64,000 bases of DNA from contig NZ_HG964497.1 of the NCBI RefSeq assembly GCF_000613125.1, positions 1,131,490 to 1,195,489 of the forward strand, in the 5' to 3' direction. This DNA is from Bacillus sp. EB01. GTDB lineage: Bacteria; Bacillota; Bacilli; Bacillales; Cytobacillaceae. Each line of letters starts with the position of its first letter. Position 1 is the stretch's first letter. Of the stretch, positions 18,643 through 27,543 are shown piece after piece. A program made the translations under genes and the position numbers. A model generated the notes under the pieces. That model saw only the letters and a list, made by a program, of their open reading frames with translations, searched no databases and was not told the DNA's origin.

Positions 18643-19404
18643 ATGGTGAAAACCACTATATTGGAAGCTAATAAAATTACAAAAACATTTGGGCGGAAGA
18701 TAGCATTATCTTCCCTTTCTTTTATTGTGGGGAAAGGTGAGCGAGTCGCGCTAATAGGGCCAAGCGGAGCCGGTAAAACCACCCTCCTCAATACGATTGC
18801 TGGTACAGTTGAGCCTGATTCGGGCGAATGGATGATTGATGGCAAGCCAAGATCCTCTTTTAAGAGCGGAAAGAAATTTGCCAGGAAGGTCGGCGTCATC
18901 CGCCAGCAATTTGACCTGGTTGGCCAGCTGCCTGTCATCCACAATGTACTAGCCGGAAAACTTTCGCAGTGGGGATTAGCGAAGTCCCTCCTTTCTCTTG
19001 TATTTCCTCAGGAAAAGGAACTTGCCCTGGAAGCATTAAGGCGTGTCGGACTGGAAGATAAAGCATACGCGGAAACATCTACGCTTTCAGGTGGAGAACA
19101 GCAGCGAGTTGCTCTTGCCCGCCTTCTCGTTCAAAAGCCGGAGCTTGTCTTGGCTGATGAGCCGGTTGCGTCTCTCGACCCTGCCCGCGCAGAGGATGTG
19201 CTTGCGATTATGACAGAAATTGTTGCTGATCAAAATCAGTCCCTCATTGCAAGCCTCCATTCAGTCGAGTATGCTAGGAAGTATTTTACGAGGATTATCG
19301 GCCTTAAAAATGGTGAAGTACTGTTCGATTTGCCTGCTGGCGAGGTGACGGATTCCTTGCTTGAGGTTTTGTACAGGTTAAAGGGGCTGCCAGCGAATGA
19401 ATAA
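18643..19404 (+). CDS. ABC importer ATP-binding protein, PhnC-like
   Basis: 253-residue ATPase with Walker A GPSGAGKTT (about residue 40), Q-loop VIRQQFDLVG, signature LSGGEQQR and Walker B LVLADEPVASLDP. It is PhnC-like and powers the importer with the lipoprotein before it and the fused permease after it. It starts 16 bases after the lipoprotein gene and overlaps the permease gene by 8 bases. The substrate would be that of the binding protein, probably a selenium oxyanion. Confidence 0.88.
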   Translation: MVKTTILEANKITKTFGRKIALSSLSFIVGKGERVALIGPSGAGKTTLLNTIAGTVEPDSGEWMIDGKPRSSFKSGKKFARKVGVIRQQFDLVGQLPVIHNVLAGKLSQWGLAKSLLSLVFPQEKELALEALRRVGLEDKAYAETSTLSGGEQQRVALARLLVQKPELVLADEPVASLDPARAEDVLAIMTEIVADQNQSLIASLHSVEYARKYFTRIIGLKNGEVLFDLPAGEVTDSLLEVLYRLKGLPANE

Positions 19405-21037
19405 AGATGCAGCTTTCCCAAAAATGCGGCATAAACGGCTATCATTAACGCTCCTGCTGGCATTGGTATTCCTTTGGAGTTTAACATCTGTTGAGTGGGG
19501 TCCCGAGCTGATTCATGCCGGCGGCGAAGCGATGATAGTTGAGATTTTAAAAGGACTAGTTTCTCCCTCCCTTTCCCCTGACATACTGAAGCTTGGCTTT
19601 GAGGCATCGTGGCTTACGCTTGCGTATGCAACGGCAGGCATGTCACTGGCAATTATTTATGCATTTATTGCCGGTGTGCTTGCCTCGGGAGTGCTTACAA
19701 ATGGGAAGGGCTCACGATTCTTCACCAGGCTTTTTTTCAGAGGAATCCTTGGCTTTACTCGTGCCATCCACGAGCTAGTCTGGGCCTGGCTATTTGTGGC
19801 TGCTATTGGACTTTCCCCTTACGCAGCAATCCTTGCCATTGCGATTCCGTACGGAGGAATCCTCGGAAGAATTTTTGCTGATATGCTTTCTGACGTGCCA
19901 ACCCAGCCGATTGAAGCATTGAAAACTGCCGGAGCCTCACGCCTTCAATTGCTCCTTTATGGTTATTTGCCGCTTGTTCGCGCTGATATTACCAGCTACA
20001 CGATGTACCGGTTTGAGTGTGCGATTCGCTCCTCCGCGATTATGAGCTTCATCGGATTAGGCGGGCTCGGGTACCAGATTGACCTAGCACTTGATGATTT
20101 GCTCTATGATCAAGTTTGGACATATGTATTCTTCCTAATTTTGCTTGTCATAATGGTCGACTTATGGAGCAGCTTGGTCCGCAGGGCACTTTTGGAAAAA
20201 GGAAAAAAGAAAATCTTTGTCACCGGAAGGTCTTCAGTACTTATTGCATTTCTCCTAATAGGGCTTACCTGGGGGTATATCTATGTTTCAGAAGACGCAA
20301 GCCTTTCCTCGCTTTTTACAAAAGAAAACGCTGAATATACATTGGACTTCTTTGGCGGAATGCTTGGTATGAATGAAGAAAACCCGGCATTCACTAATGC
20401 GGAAAGCTGGAAAAAGGCCATCGGGCTCACCTGGGAAACCCTCGTAATGAGCATCATGGCTATTGGCTTTGCAACCATTGCAGCTTTCCTGACTGTCATA
20501 CCAGCGGCACGGAATATTGCAGACGGAAGCCTAACGACAACAAAGCGCTGGTACAATTGGATATTGTTCGGACTTGTGCGCATATCCTATATTTTTTCCA
20601 GGGCTGTGCCTGAACTCGTTTGGGCTATGATGATTGTGTTTATTTTTAAACCAGGAATCCTCCCTGGCGCTATTGCCCTCGCTCTTCATAATTTCGGGAT
20701 CCTGGGAAAACTATGGGCAGAAGTTATTGAAGATATGGACGGTCGTCCGGTTAGAAACCTGGCAAGTGCGGGGGCCTCCAAATGGCAGAGCTTATTTTAC
20801 GGAGTCATACCGGCAGTCATGCCAAAGTTCCTGACGTATATCTTATATCGCTGGGAAGTCATCATGAGGACAACGATTGTCGTCGGCTTCGTTGGCGCAG
20901 GCGGTCTCGGTATGCAATTCAAGCTTAGCATGAGCTTCTTCCATTACTCTGAACTGACGCTGCTCTTGATATGCTATATGATTCTCGTTATAATTGCCGA
21001 CTTCGCTTCCGAAACTGCACGGAAATCGGTGAAATAA
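19397..21037 (+). CDS. ABC importer permease, fused double PhnE-like protein
   Basis: 546 residues made of two homologous permease halves. Each has several membrane segments and an EAA-type loop: EALKTAGASRLQLL (about 173) followed by SAIMSFIGLGGLGYQI, and RNLASAGASKWQSL (about 453) followed by TTIVVGFVGAGGLGMQF. Usual PhnE proteins have one half (about 260 residues) and work as dimers. Here the dimer is built into one chain. It overlaps the ATPase gene by 8 bases. With the lipoprotein and ATPase it makes a complete importer. Confidence 0.88.
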   Translation: MNKDAAFPKMRHKRLSLTLLLALVFLWSLTSVEWGPELIHAGGEAMIVEILKGLVSPSLSPDILKLGFEASWLTLAYATAGMSLAIIYAFIAGVLASGVLTNGKGSRFFTRLFFRGILGFTRAIHELVWAWLFVAAIGLSPYAAILAIAIPYGGILGRIFADMLSDVPTQPIEALKTAGASRLQLLLYGYLPLVRADITSYTMYRFECAIRSSAIMSFIGLGGLGYQIDLALDDLLYDQVWTYVFFLILLVIMVDLWSSLVRRALLEKGKKKIFVTGRSSVLIAFLLIGLTWGYIYVSEDASLSSLFTKENAEYTLDFFGGMLGMNEENPAFTNAESWKKAIGLTWETLVMSIMAIGFATIAAFLTVIPAARNIADGSLTTTKRWYNWILFGLVRISYIFSRAVPELVWAMMIVFIFKPGILPGAIALALHNFGILGKLWAEVIEDMDGRPVRNLASAGASKWQSLFYGVIPAVMPKFLTYILYRWEVIMRTTIVVGFVGAGGLGMQFKLSMSFFHYSELTLLLICYMILVIIADFASETARKSVK

Positions 21038-21042
21038 GTAGT

Positions 21043-21076
21043 AAACGCTGTAGGCTGGGGCCTACAGCGTTTTTTT
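21043..21076 (+). terminator. Bidirectional terminator after the importer operon
   Basis: AAACGCTGTAGGC (21043-21055) pairs with GCCTACAGCGTTT (21060-21072) and runs into T residues. The TAG stop of the convergent GNAT gene (21062-21064) lies in the right arm. Confidence 0.9.
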
Positions 21077-21622
21077 CGTGTAATGGATTTCTTCCCATTC
21101 TTCTTTCAAAATGCCCATCTTAATAGAGTCGAAAAACTCCCCATTATAGATTCGCGCTTTCCGAATCCTGGCTTCCATGGTCATTCCAAGCTTCTCGCCT
21201 ACTTTTATCATCCGCTTGTTGCCGGACCAGGTTGTGTAACCTATTCGATGAATAGCCATTGTCTCAAAAAGCTGGTCGATCCAGAGCTTAAAAGCTTCGG
21301 TTCCGTATCCGCCATTCCAATAAGCAGGATCGTAAATGACAATTCCGGCTTCGAGCCACAGTGAGGGCTTGTGTTCCCAATAATAAGAAACAGTCCCAAT
21401 TAATTTCCCATCGGCCCATATTGACCATCTTGTATTAAGGCCTTCTTCAATCAGGATGTTCAAACTAATGATATATTCTTCCTTTTCTATTCTCTTTATC
21501 GGAAAATACGGGGCATCCCATTTTTTCCATTCGGGTTCTTCCTCGCCGTAAATCATCTCCCAGAGGAGTGGCAACTCATCTGGTGTAATTGGTTTAATGG
21601 TGACCTTCAGTCCTGTTTTCAT
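21062..21622 (-). CDS. GNAT-family acetyltransferase, RimJ/RimL type
   Basis: 186 residues with the RimJ/RimL pattern: ITPDELPLLWEMIYGEEEPEWKKWD at the N terminus, GYGTEAFKLWIDQLFETM (acetyl-CoA loop, about 107-124), then HRIGYTTWSGNKRMIKVGEKLGMTMEARIRKARIYNG. These enzymes acetylate N-terminal or side-chain amines of proteins, or other small amines. The target is unknown. Start choice is uncertain because the ribosome binding site near 21622 is weak. The gene is convergent with the importer operon and shares its terminator. Confidence 0.83.
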   Translation of the reverse strand: MKTGLKVTIKPITPDELPLLWEMIYGEEEPEWKKWDAPYFPIKRIEKEEYIISLNILIEEGLNTRWSIWADGKLIGTVSYYWEHKPSLWLEAGIVIYDPAYWNGGYGTEAFKLWIDQLFETMAIHRIGYTTWSGNKRMIKVGEKLGMTMEARIRKARIYNGEFFDSIKMGILKEEWEEIHYTKKTL

Positions 21623-22223
21623 CTCTTCATCCCATTCCTGTTCAGTTCAGGTTGTTTTTCGCGAAAAAACACGAGAGTTAGTAATTCAATGATAATCTCT
21701 ATGCCTTCTTCACTTCCTGTTCCGGTAGTGGTTCCGTCTCTTCATATAACGGATCCTGGAGACCCTGTTATACCACGTATATATATTACTAGTTCTATTT
21801 CCTTACCTCTTGCAACAATCATAATAAAATATTCTGCTTGGTACAAATTTGAAGATTGTCAAAAACGATCTACTTTCTCCTGGTATCTTCTAAAAAGGTA
21901 ATCCGGCGATGCACCATTCTAATCCGCATGGGAATGCGGCTTTAGCATCGTGATACCAATTGCTATCTTTTGTATAGCGTATTGATAGCATGTCTTACTT
22001 CCTTTTCTGTCGATTAAATTAAAAGTGTATTACGCGGGAACAGGGAAATAGTAGTTCACCCTAATAATAAACTTTTATATAGAAGGATTTTTTCTGGAAC
22101 TCTTAAAAAAGTTGACTTTTGCCCTAGAGAATATAAGATTAACTTATCTGTATTCTACGGGTGAATTCTTTATGGCAGGCTCCATTTAACATCGATAGTT
22201 CCTGCTGGTTTAGGAGTGATTTT
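21623..22223. other. Intergenic region with two unassigned RNA-like hairpins
   Basis: About 600 bases between divergent genes. A frame at 21689-21901 has no ribosome binding site and no family resemblance. At 21898-21957 there is a nested structure: GGTA...TACC outside, CGATGC with GCATCG, and CCGCAT-GGGA-ATGCGG inside. It is followed by TGCTATC with GATAGCA (21962-21990). A TTGACT near 22112 may be part of the MFS promoter. Confidence 0.4.
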
Positions 22224-23390
22224 GTGGTTGAAACAAAACGAGCACTGCCGATTTTGTTTCTTATTATGTTTTTGGTGATGGTTGGATTTGGAATTATCAT
22301 TCCTGTCCTTCCGTTTTACGCGGAAGAGCTTGGGGGAAGTCCGACGGAACTTGGGCTTCTAATGGCTGTCTATTCATTGATGCAGCTTATCTTTTCACCG
22401 GTATGGGGAAGGATTTCAGACAAAATTGGCAGGAAGCCTGTAATGCTTGTAGGGATTGCCGGCCTCGCTATTTCTTTTTTCCTGATGGCTGGAGCGAATT
22501 CAATGTGGACGCTGTTTGCTGCAAGAATTATTGGCGGGCTTCTTTCTTCGGCTAATATGCCGACAACCATGGCCTATGTAGCTGACATTACAACTCCTGA
22601 AAACCGCAGTAAAGGCATGGGCATCATTGGTGCGGCGGTAGGACTTGGTTTTGTGTTCGGCCCTGCAATTGGCGGTATATTTTCAAAAACTAGCCTTAGC
22701 CTTCCTTTTACCATCGCTGGTAGTTTATCCATTCTCACATTTATATTAGTTGCCCTGCTTCTTAAGGAATCCTCTTCGAAAGATTCAAGGGCATCCCAAA
22801 CTCAAAAAAATGCGTCGTTTTATTCTGCACTAAAAGGTTCTTCCGGGATCCTATATTTTCTGCAGTTCTTTATTTCATTGTCGCTCGCTGGGTTGGAGGC
22901 TACATTTGCCTATTTTGCGGCTACAAAAGCAGGTTTGGATACTGTAAGTCTTGGATATATTTTTATGATTATGGGATTGGCGGGAGCAGTGGTCCAGGGT
23001 GGAATGATTGGACCGTTGACTAAGAAGTATGGTGAAGGAAAGGTCATTCAGGGAGGCATCCTTGTATCAGCCATTGGCTTCGCGCTCATTCTGCTTGTCG
23101 ATAATTTCATTACTGCTGCTATATTTTTGAGCATTTTTGGTATTGGCAACGGAGTAATCAGGCCTAGTGTTTCATCCATATTAACAAAAACAGTCACTTC
23201 AGGGCATGGAAGTGTAACGGGTTTCTTGTCATCGTTTGATTCTCTTGGAAGAATACTTGGACCTCCGCTTGGCGGTCTGCTATATTCCATTTCAATTGGC
23301 CTTCCTTATATTTCGGGAGCGATTCTTTCAATAATTGCGCTGATACTTTACCAGTTTTACCGTTCGAAGCAAGTGAAAACTTCTTTATAG
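22224..23390 (+). CDS. MFS drug/metabolite exporter (DHA1, NorA/TetA-like)
   Basis: 388 residues with 12 predicted membrane segments. Motif A GRISDKIGRKPVML lies between segments 2 and 3, and the antiporter motif region AAVGLGFVFGPAIGGIF lies in segment 5. Together they mark a 12-TM proton-drug antiporter of the DHA1 group. The GTG at 22224 is preferred because AGGAG lies seven bases upstream. The longer frame from 22161 adds a hydrophilic tail not seen in the family. Substrate unknown. Monocistronic, with a hairpin terminator about 70 bases downstream. Confidence 0.87.
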   Translation: MVETKRALPILFLIMFLVMVGFGIIIPVLPFYAEELGGSPTELGLLMAVYSLMQLIFSPVWGRISDKIGRKPVMLVGIAGLAISFFLMAGANSMWTLFAARIIGGLLSSANMPTTMAYVADITTPENRSKGMGIIGAAVGLGFVFGPAIGGIFSKTSLSLPFTIAGSLSILTFILVALLLKESSSKDSRASQTQKNASFYSALKGSSGILYFLQFFISLSLAGLEATFAYFAATKAGLDTVSLGYIFMIMGLAGAVVQGGMIGPLTKKYGEGKVIQGGILVSAIGFALILLVDNFITAAIFLSIFGIGNGVIRPSVSSILTKTVTSGHGSVTGFLSSFDSLGRILGPPLGGLLYSISIGLPYISGAILSIIALILYQFYRSKQVKTSL

Positions 23391-23462
23391 TATAAAAAGT
23401 TATTTGCTTGTATATTAGTGAGCCGCCCCGTTTTGGAAGTGCGAAAATGAAAATCGGACCAT

Positions 23463-23497
23463 AAAGCTCAGCCCTTTATATAAGGGTCTGGGCTTTT
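23463..23497 (+). terminator. Terminator of the MFS gene
   Basis: AAAGCTCAGCCCTT pairs imperfectly with AAGGGTCTGGGCTTT, then TT. Confidence 0.6.
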
Positions 23498-23645
23498 ACT
23501 TTGCTGTAGACTATTCTTGTCATCCTTGTAAGGCTAGGCTATCCCTTCAAATCTATACCCTGAAAAATCAAATACCTGGGCAAAAGCCATAAAATCAAAT
23601 TCTTTGCATATAGTGTACAAGGTATCCCATGGAAGAGGTGTAAAA

Positions 23646-23981
23646 ATGGCGGCAGGTAAAAAACTTAGTTTAATTGGCTTGGCGATAGCATTGGCGGGTA
23701 TGGCATATTTGGAATCACCCTATTCCCTACTAAATAGCAATTATTACGTTGAAAAAGATTCTCCTCCAGTCAGGCGTGCTTCAGTAGTGTCCTCCTCTTA
23801 CCAGGTGACAGAGTACGAATACAGGTTTGTTAATAAACAAAATATTGGTGGTTATACAATTGAAATGTATGAGGAATATGAGGTTACGAAGGATTCAATC
23901 GGTAACATCATTGAAAGCAAGCCAACCGGTAATTTTAATGAGATAAAATATAAAGACTACACTTACCAATCCCACCCTTAA
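23646..23981 (+). CDS. Membrane-anchored hypothetical protein
   Basis: 111 residues. The N terminus MAAGKKLSLIGLAIALAGMAYL is a likely signal anchor. The rest (about 90 residues) is polar and Tyr/Glu-rich (VTEYEYRFVNKQNIGGYTIEMYEEYEVTKDSIGNI) and should lie outside the membrane. I do not recognise a family. The ATG at 23646 follows AGAGGTG, so the longer frame from 23604 is not needed. It has its own terminator. Confidence 0.65.
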   Translation: MAAGKKLSLIGLAIALAGMAYLESPYSLLNSNYYVEKDSPPVRRASVVSSSYQVTEYEYRFVNKQNIGGYTIEMYEEYEVTKDSIGNIIESKPTGNFNEIKYKDYTYQSHP

Positions 23982-24007
23982 AGCAACCTTTTTTGAAAAG
24001 GTTGCTT
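23980..24007 (+). terminator. Terminator of the membrane-anchored hypothetical gene
   Basis: AAAGCAACCTTTT pairs with AAAAGGTTGCTTT across a three-base loop, directly at the stop codon. Confidence 0.7.
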
Positions 24008-24101
24008 TGAATATTCAAATTTTCATAGATTTGGAATAAAATAGTGGGCTTGTTGATGATTATTCCTGTATAATAAAAAATGCAGGGAGGTGATATATGA
24101 T

Positions 24102-24431
24102 ATGAATTCAGCGATTTACGTGGGATTACTCATTTTTGCTTTGATTTGCTCACTTGTTCACGTATTTATTCAGATAAAGGCAGATAAAAGGCCAGGCGAA
24201 ATTGTGCTCCAGTCTTTTTTCATTGCGTTCTTTATTCTTGGTTCTTCGTGTCTATGGTGGATCATCATAATCGATAATGACATAACCCAGTCCATTGGCG
24301 TTTTATTGAATGGAATTGTCCTTGGCTTGATAACATTTAATAACATGCATCTTTCCTTTTACTTGGATGAACACAGGGAACTTTTTGAAACAAATATGAA
24401 GCATCAACCTGAAAATCCGCGCTACATATAA
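24102..24431 (+). CDS. Small multi-pass membrane protein of unknown function
   Basis: About 109 residues with three hydrophobic segments (roughly 4-22, 35-56 and 62-80) and a short charged C-terminal tail ending PENPRYI. GGGAGG precedes it. The GTG at 24090 overlaps that site, so the ATG at 24102 is the likelier start. No family is recognised. The following 295 bases (to 24726) contain small inverted repeats such as CAACAGT/ACTGTTG but no gene. Confidence 0.6.
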   Translation: MNSAIYVGLLIFALICSLVHVFIQIKADKRPGEIVLQSFFIAFFILGSSCLWWIIIIDNDITQSIGVLLNGIVLGLITFNNMHLSFYLDEHRELFETNMKHQPENPRYI

Positions 24432-24726
24432 TGCGCCTATTTTCAAATTGTCCCTCGATTTGTAATGGCTGCAACAACAGTATTTAGTCCACACTGTTGG
24501 TATTCGTGGTCTTACCGTATTGAGCGGTTTCCCGAAGCTTTTCGGTGTTGTAGCTGCAAGATGTGATTTTACAGGTTAATTCCTGCTAGAAACGCTTTTC
24601 GAAGCCGCTCCAATTTTGTACGTCCCCTACCTCCTCTTTTCCTCTATATTTCACTATAACTACCATTATTTTAATTATTATACGGGAATAAAAAGACGAC
24701 AGGATTGATCCTGCCGCCTTATTTCT

Positions 24727-26607
24727 TTAGTTTTCTATCCTCTTTTTCAATAAGCCGAGCATTATAGCAGTAACGATAGACCCTGCTACGATTGCAAGGA
24801 GATAAAGTGGCCAAGAGCCATCCACAAGAGGAACAACGAACACTCCGCCGTGTGGTGCTTTTAGTCCAATTCCGAATGCCATCGACAGTGCCCCTGTTAC
24901 AGCCGCGCCGGCCATGGCAGCCGGTATTACCCTTAATGGGTCTCCTGCAGCAAAAGGAATTGCACCTTCTGTGATAAAGGATGCACCCATAATATAGTTG
25001 GCTTTGCCGGCATCCCTTTCCTCATTAGTAAATTTCTTTTTAAAGAAAGTTGTTGCAAGAGCAATTCCAAGCGGAGGTACCATGCCGGCCGCCATTATTG
25101 CTGCCATAGGCTCGTATACGCCATTTGCAATCAATCCTGTACCAAACAAGTAAGCGGCTTTATTAACAGGACCGCCCATATCAAACGCCATCATTAACCC
25201 GACTACAGCTCCAAGCAATACTGCATTTCCAGTACCCAGCCCGGAGAGCCATTCAGTTATAGCTGTGTTAAGGGCACCTACTGGTTTATTGATAAGGAAA
25301 ATCATTAAGAAGCCGGATAAGCCAATACCAAATAACGGATATAGCAAAATCGTTTTAATGCCTTCAAGTGATCTAGGCAGATTTGCAAAAGCTTTTTTCA
25401 ACCCGATTACAAGGTAACCTGCAAGGAAACCAGCGACGAGGCCGCCTAGGAAACCAGCACCACCTACGTTGGCAAGTACTCCCGCAACAGCACCTGGCGC
25501 AAATCCTGGCCTGTCAGCAATGCTCATCGCGATAAATCCGGCAAGAATAGGCACCAGAAGACTGAATGCCCCTCCGCCACCGCCGATATCCATCAATGCT
25601 TTCGCAATTGGATGGTAAGTCGGATCATCTGGATTAAAGGCGTTATGTCCAAACATAAACGACAATGCAATCAGGATTCCGCCGCCTACGACAAATGGGA
25701 GCATATTTGAAACACCGTTCATAAGGTGCTTATATATGGTGCCGCCAATCGACTTAGGCTTGTTGTCCTTGGACTGAGAGCTTCCTGTCTGGCCGTTGCC
25801 CTTATAAAGCGGAGCATCCTTCCTTACAGCCCTTTCAATAAGTTCTTTTGGCTTCCTTATTCCATCAGCAACCGGCGCCTCAATGACAGGCTTTCCTGAG
25901 AACCTGTCCATTTCGACCTTTGTATCAGCTGCAACGATGACAGCTGATGCATTCTCAATATCTTCTTTCGTTAACACGTTTTTTGCGCCACCCGAGCCGT
26001 TTGTTTCAACCTTGATATCGACTCCAAGTTCAGCCGCCTTTGCCTTTAAAGCATCCGCTGCCATATACGTATGAGCGATGCCTGTAGGGCAGGCTGTGAC
26101 TGCAACAACGAAATCCTTCTTTGATTCCTTTGGAGTTTCTTCCTCTTCCTCATCCTTGTCATAGCTGTCGATAACGCTGATAACATCTTCCTTTGTCTTA
26201 GCAGCCATAATCTGTTCACGGACTTCCTGCCGCATCAGGATACCGGAAAGTCTTGCAAGTGCTTCAAGATGGGTATTGTTTGCCCCTTCTGGAGCTGCAA
26301 TCATGAAGAACAAGTGAGCTGGCTGGCCATCAAGCGATTGGTAGTCAACACCTGATTCCGATTTACCAAAAGCAATTGCTGCCTGTTTTACAGACGCGGT
26401 TTTGGCATGGGGAATGGCAATTCCGTCTCCCACACCAGTCGTGCTTTGTGCCTCCCTTTTTAAAATCGCTTCCCTGAAGCTGTCTTTATTATCAATTTTG
26501 CCCGCCTGGTACAAAACATCAACAAGCTGGTCAATTGCATCGTTCTTTCCGCTTCCCCCAATGGACAGCAGGATTGTTTCCTTTGTGAGCAATTCAGTGA
26601 TTTTCAC
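24727..26607 (-). CDS. fruA: PTS fructose transporter, fused EIIABC
   Basis: Imports fructose and phosphorylates it to fructose 1-phosphate. Domain order is A-B-C. EIIA (about 1-150) has the active His in GIAIPHAKT. EIIB (about 170-270) has the active Cys in ACPTGIAHTYMAADAL. The membrane EIIC (about 300-626) carries GGPVNKAAYLFG and EGAIPFAAGDPLRVIP. The 626-residue length is normal. The GTG start follows GGGGGAAAACCT. It is the last gene of the fruR-fruK-fruA operon, 21 bases after fruK. Confidence 0.96.
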   Translation of the reverse strand: MKITELLTKETILLSIGGSGKNDAIDQLVDVLYQAGKIDNKDSFREAILKREAQSTTGVGDGIAIPHAKTASVKQAAIAFGKSESGVDYQSLDGQPAHLFFMIAAPEGANNTHLEALARLSGILMRQEVREQIMAAKTKEDVISVIDSYDKDEEEEETPKESKKDFVVAVTACPTGIAHTYMAADALKAKAAELGVDIKVETNGSGGAKNVLTKEDIENASAVIVAADTKVEMDRFSGKPVIEAPVADGIRKPKELIERAVRKDAPLYKGNGQTGSSQSKDNKPKSIGGTIYKHLMNGVSNMLPFVVGGGILIALSFMFGHNAFNPDDPTYHPIAKALMDIGGGGGAFSLLVPILAGFIAMSIADRPGFAPGAVAGVLANVGGAGFLGGLVAGFLAGYLVIGLKKAFANLPRSLEGIKTILLYPLFGIGLSGFLMIFLINKPVGALNTAITEWLSGLGTGNAVLLGAVVGLMMAFDMGGPVNKAAYLFGTGLIANGVYEPMAAIMAAGMVPPLGIALATTFFKKKFTNEERDAGKANYIMGASFITEGAIPFAAGDPLRVIPAAMAGAAVTGALSMAFGIGLKAPHGGVFVVPLVDGSWPLYLLAIVAGSIVTAIMLGLLKKRIEN

Positions 26608-26628
26608 AGGTTTTCCCCCTCAGATTGG

Positions 26629-27543
26629 TTAATTGAGTTCTATGATAGATACTTGATCAAGCAACTCGTCTGCCTTTTCTTTCGACCCAAGGCCTATTGA
26701 AAAAGCCGTGGCACTTCCCGCCGCAACACTGTACCGAAATGCTTCTTTCTCATTTCCTGTCTCAAGGTACTTGGCCAAAAACCCGGCAACCATTGAGTCT
26801 CCAGAGCCAACCGTGCTTTTCACATCACCTTTTGGAGCAGTTGCGCGTAAAGCAATTCTCTCATTAATGAAGACAGCACCATTTCCTCCAAGCGAAACAA
26901 TGACATTTTTAGCACCCAACTCCACCATCTTCTTTCCTAATGGAATCGCTTCTTCGGCAGTTTGAATCTCAGTATGGAAAAACTGTCCAAGCTCGTGATG
27001 ATTTGGTTTGATTAAAAAAGGTTTATGAGGAAGGACTGTTTTCAGAAACTCCCCTTCTGCATCAACAACAGCCTCCGCTCCCGATTCCTTGCATATAGAG
27101 ATGAGCTCCTTATAGATGGACCGTGGCAGTGTGTTTTGAATGCTTCCGGCAAGAATCAAAATGTCCCCGCTGGTAAGCGTCCTTGCCCATTCTTTAAGAG
27201 TTTCAATGTCTTCAGCAGTTATTGCCGGGCCTTGTCCATTTATTTCAGTTTCCTCTTTTGCCCTCAGCTTTACGTTTATCCTTGTTTCACCGCCGACTTC
27301 GATAAAAGCAGTTTTAATACCCTTCGATTCTAGGGAGGTCCTAATGTAGTCTCCTGTAAATCCCCCTATAAAGCCTGTTGCTATTGATTCAATTCCCATT
27401 GATTTAAGTAGGAGGGAAACATTTATACCTTTTCCTCCAGGGAACTTGGCTTCCGACTTAGTTCTATTCAATTCGCCAAGTACGACTTGATCAAGTCCGA
27501 CAATATAGTCCACCGAAGGATTTAAGGTCAATGTATAAATCAT
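26629..27543 (-). CDS. fruK: 1-phosphofructokinase
   Basis: Phosphorylates the fructose 1-phosphate made by FruA to fructose 1,6-bisphosphate. PfkB/ribokinase fold with FPGGKGINVSLLLK (about residues 35-48) and the catalytic-base motif TVGSGDSMVAGFL (about 249-261). 304 residues is the usual size. Its ATG overlaps the fruR stop (ATGA), showing translational coupling. Confidence 0.96.
   Translation of the reverse strand: MIYTLTLNPSVDYIVGLDQVVLGELNRTKSEAKFPGGKGINVSLLLKSMGIESIATGFIGGFTGDYIRTSLESKGIKTAFIEVGGETRINVKLRAKEETEINGQGPAITAEDIETLKEWARTLTSGDILILAGSIQNTLPRSIYKELISICKESGAEAVVDAEGEFLKTVLPHKPFLIKPNHHELGQFFHTEIQTAEEAIPLGKKMVELGAKNVIVSLGGNGAVFINERIALRATAPKGDVKSTVGSGDSMVAGFLAKYLETGNEKEAFRYSVAAGSATAFSIGLGSKEKADELLDQVSIIELN

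Noticed and set aside
17739..21037. Plain phosphonate importer phnDCE
   Set aside because: The binding-protein motifs and the selenium gene context fit the selenate-type subgroup better, and no phosphonate degradation genes are near. The point is left as an inference.
21689..21901. Plus-strand open frame of 70 codons
   Set aside because: No ribosome binding site, unusual composition and no recognisable domain.
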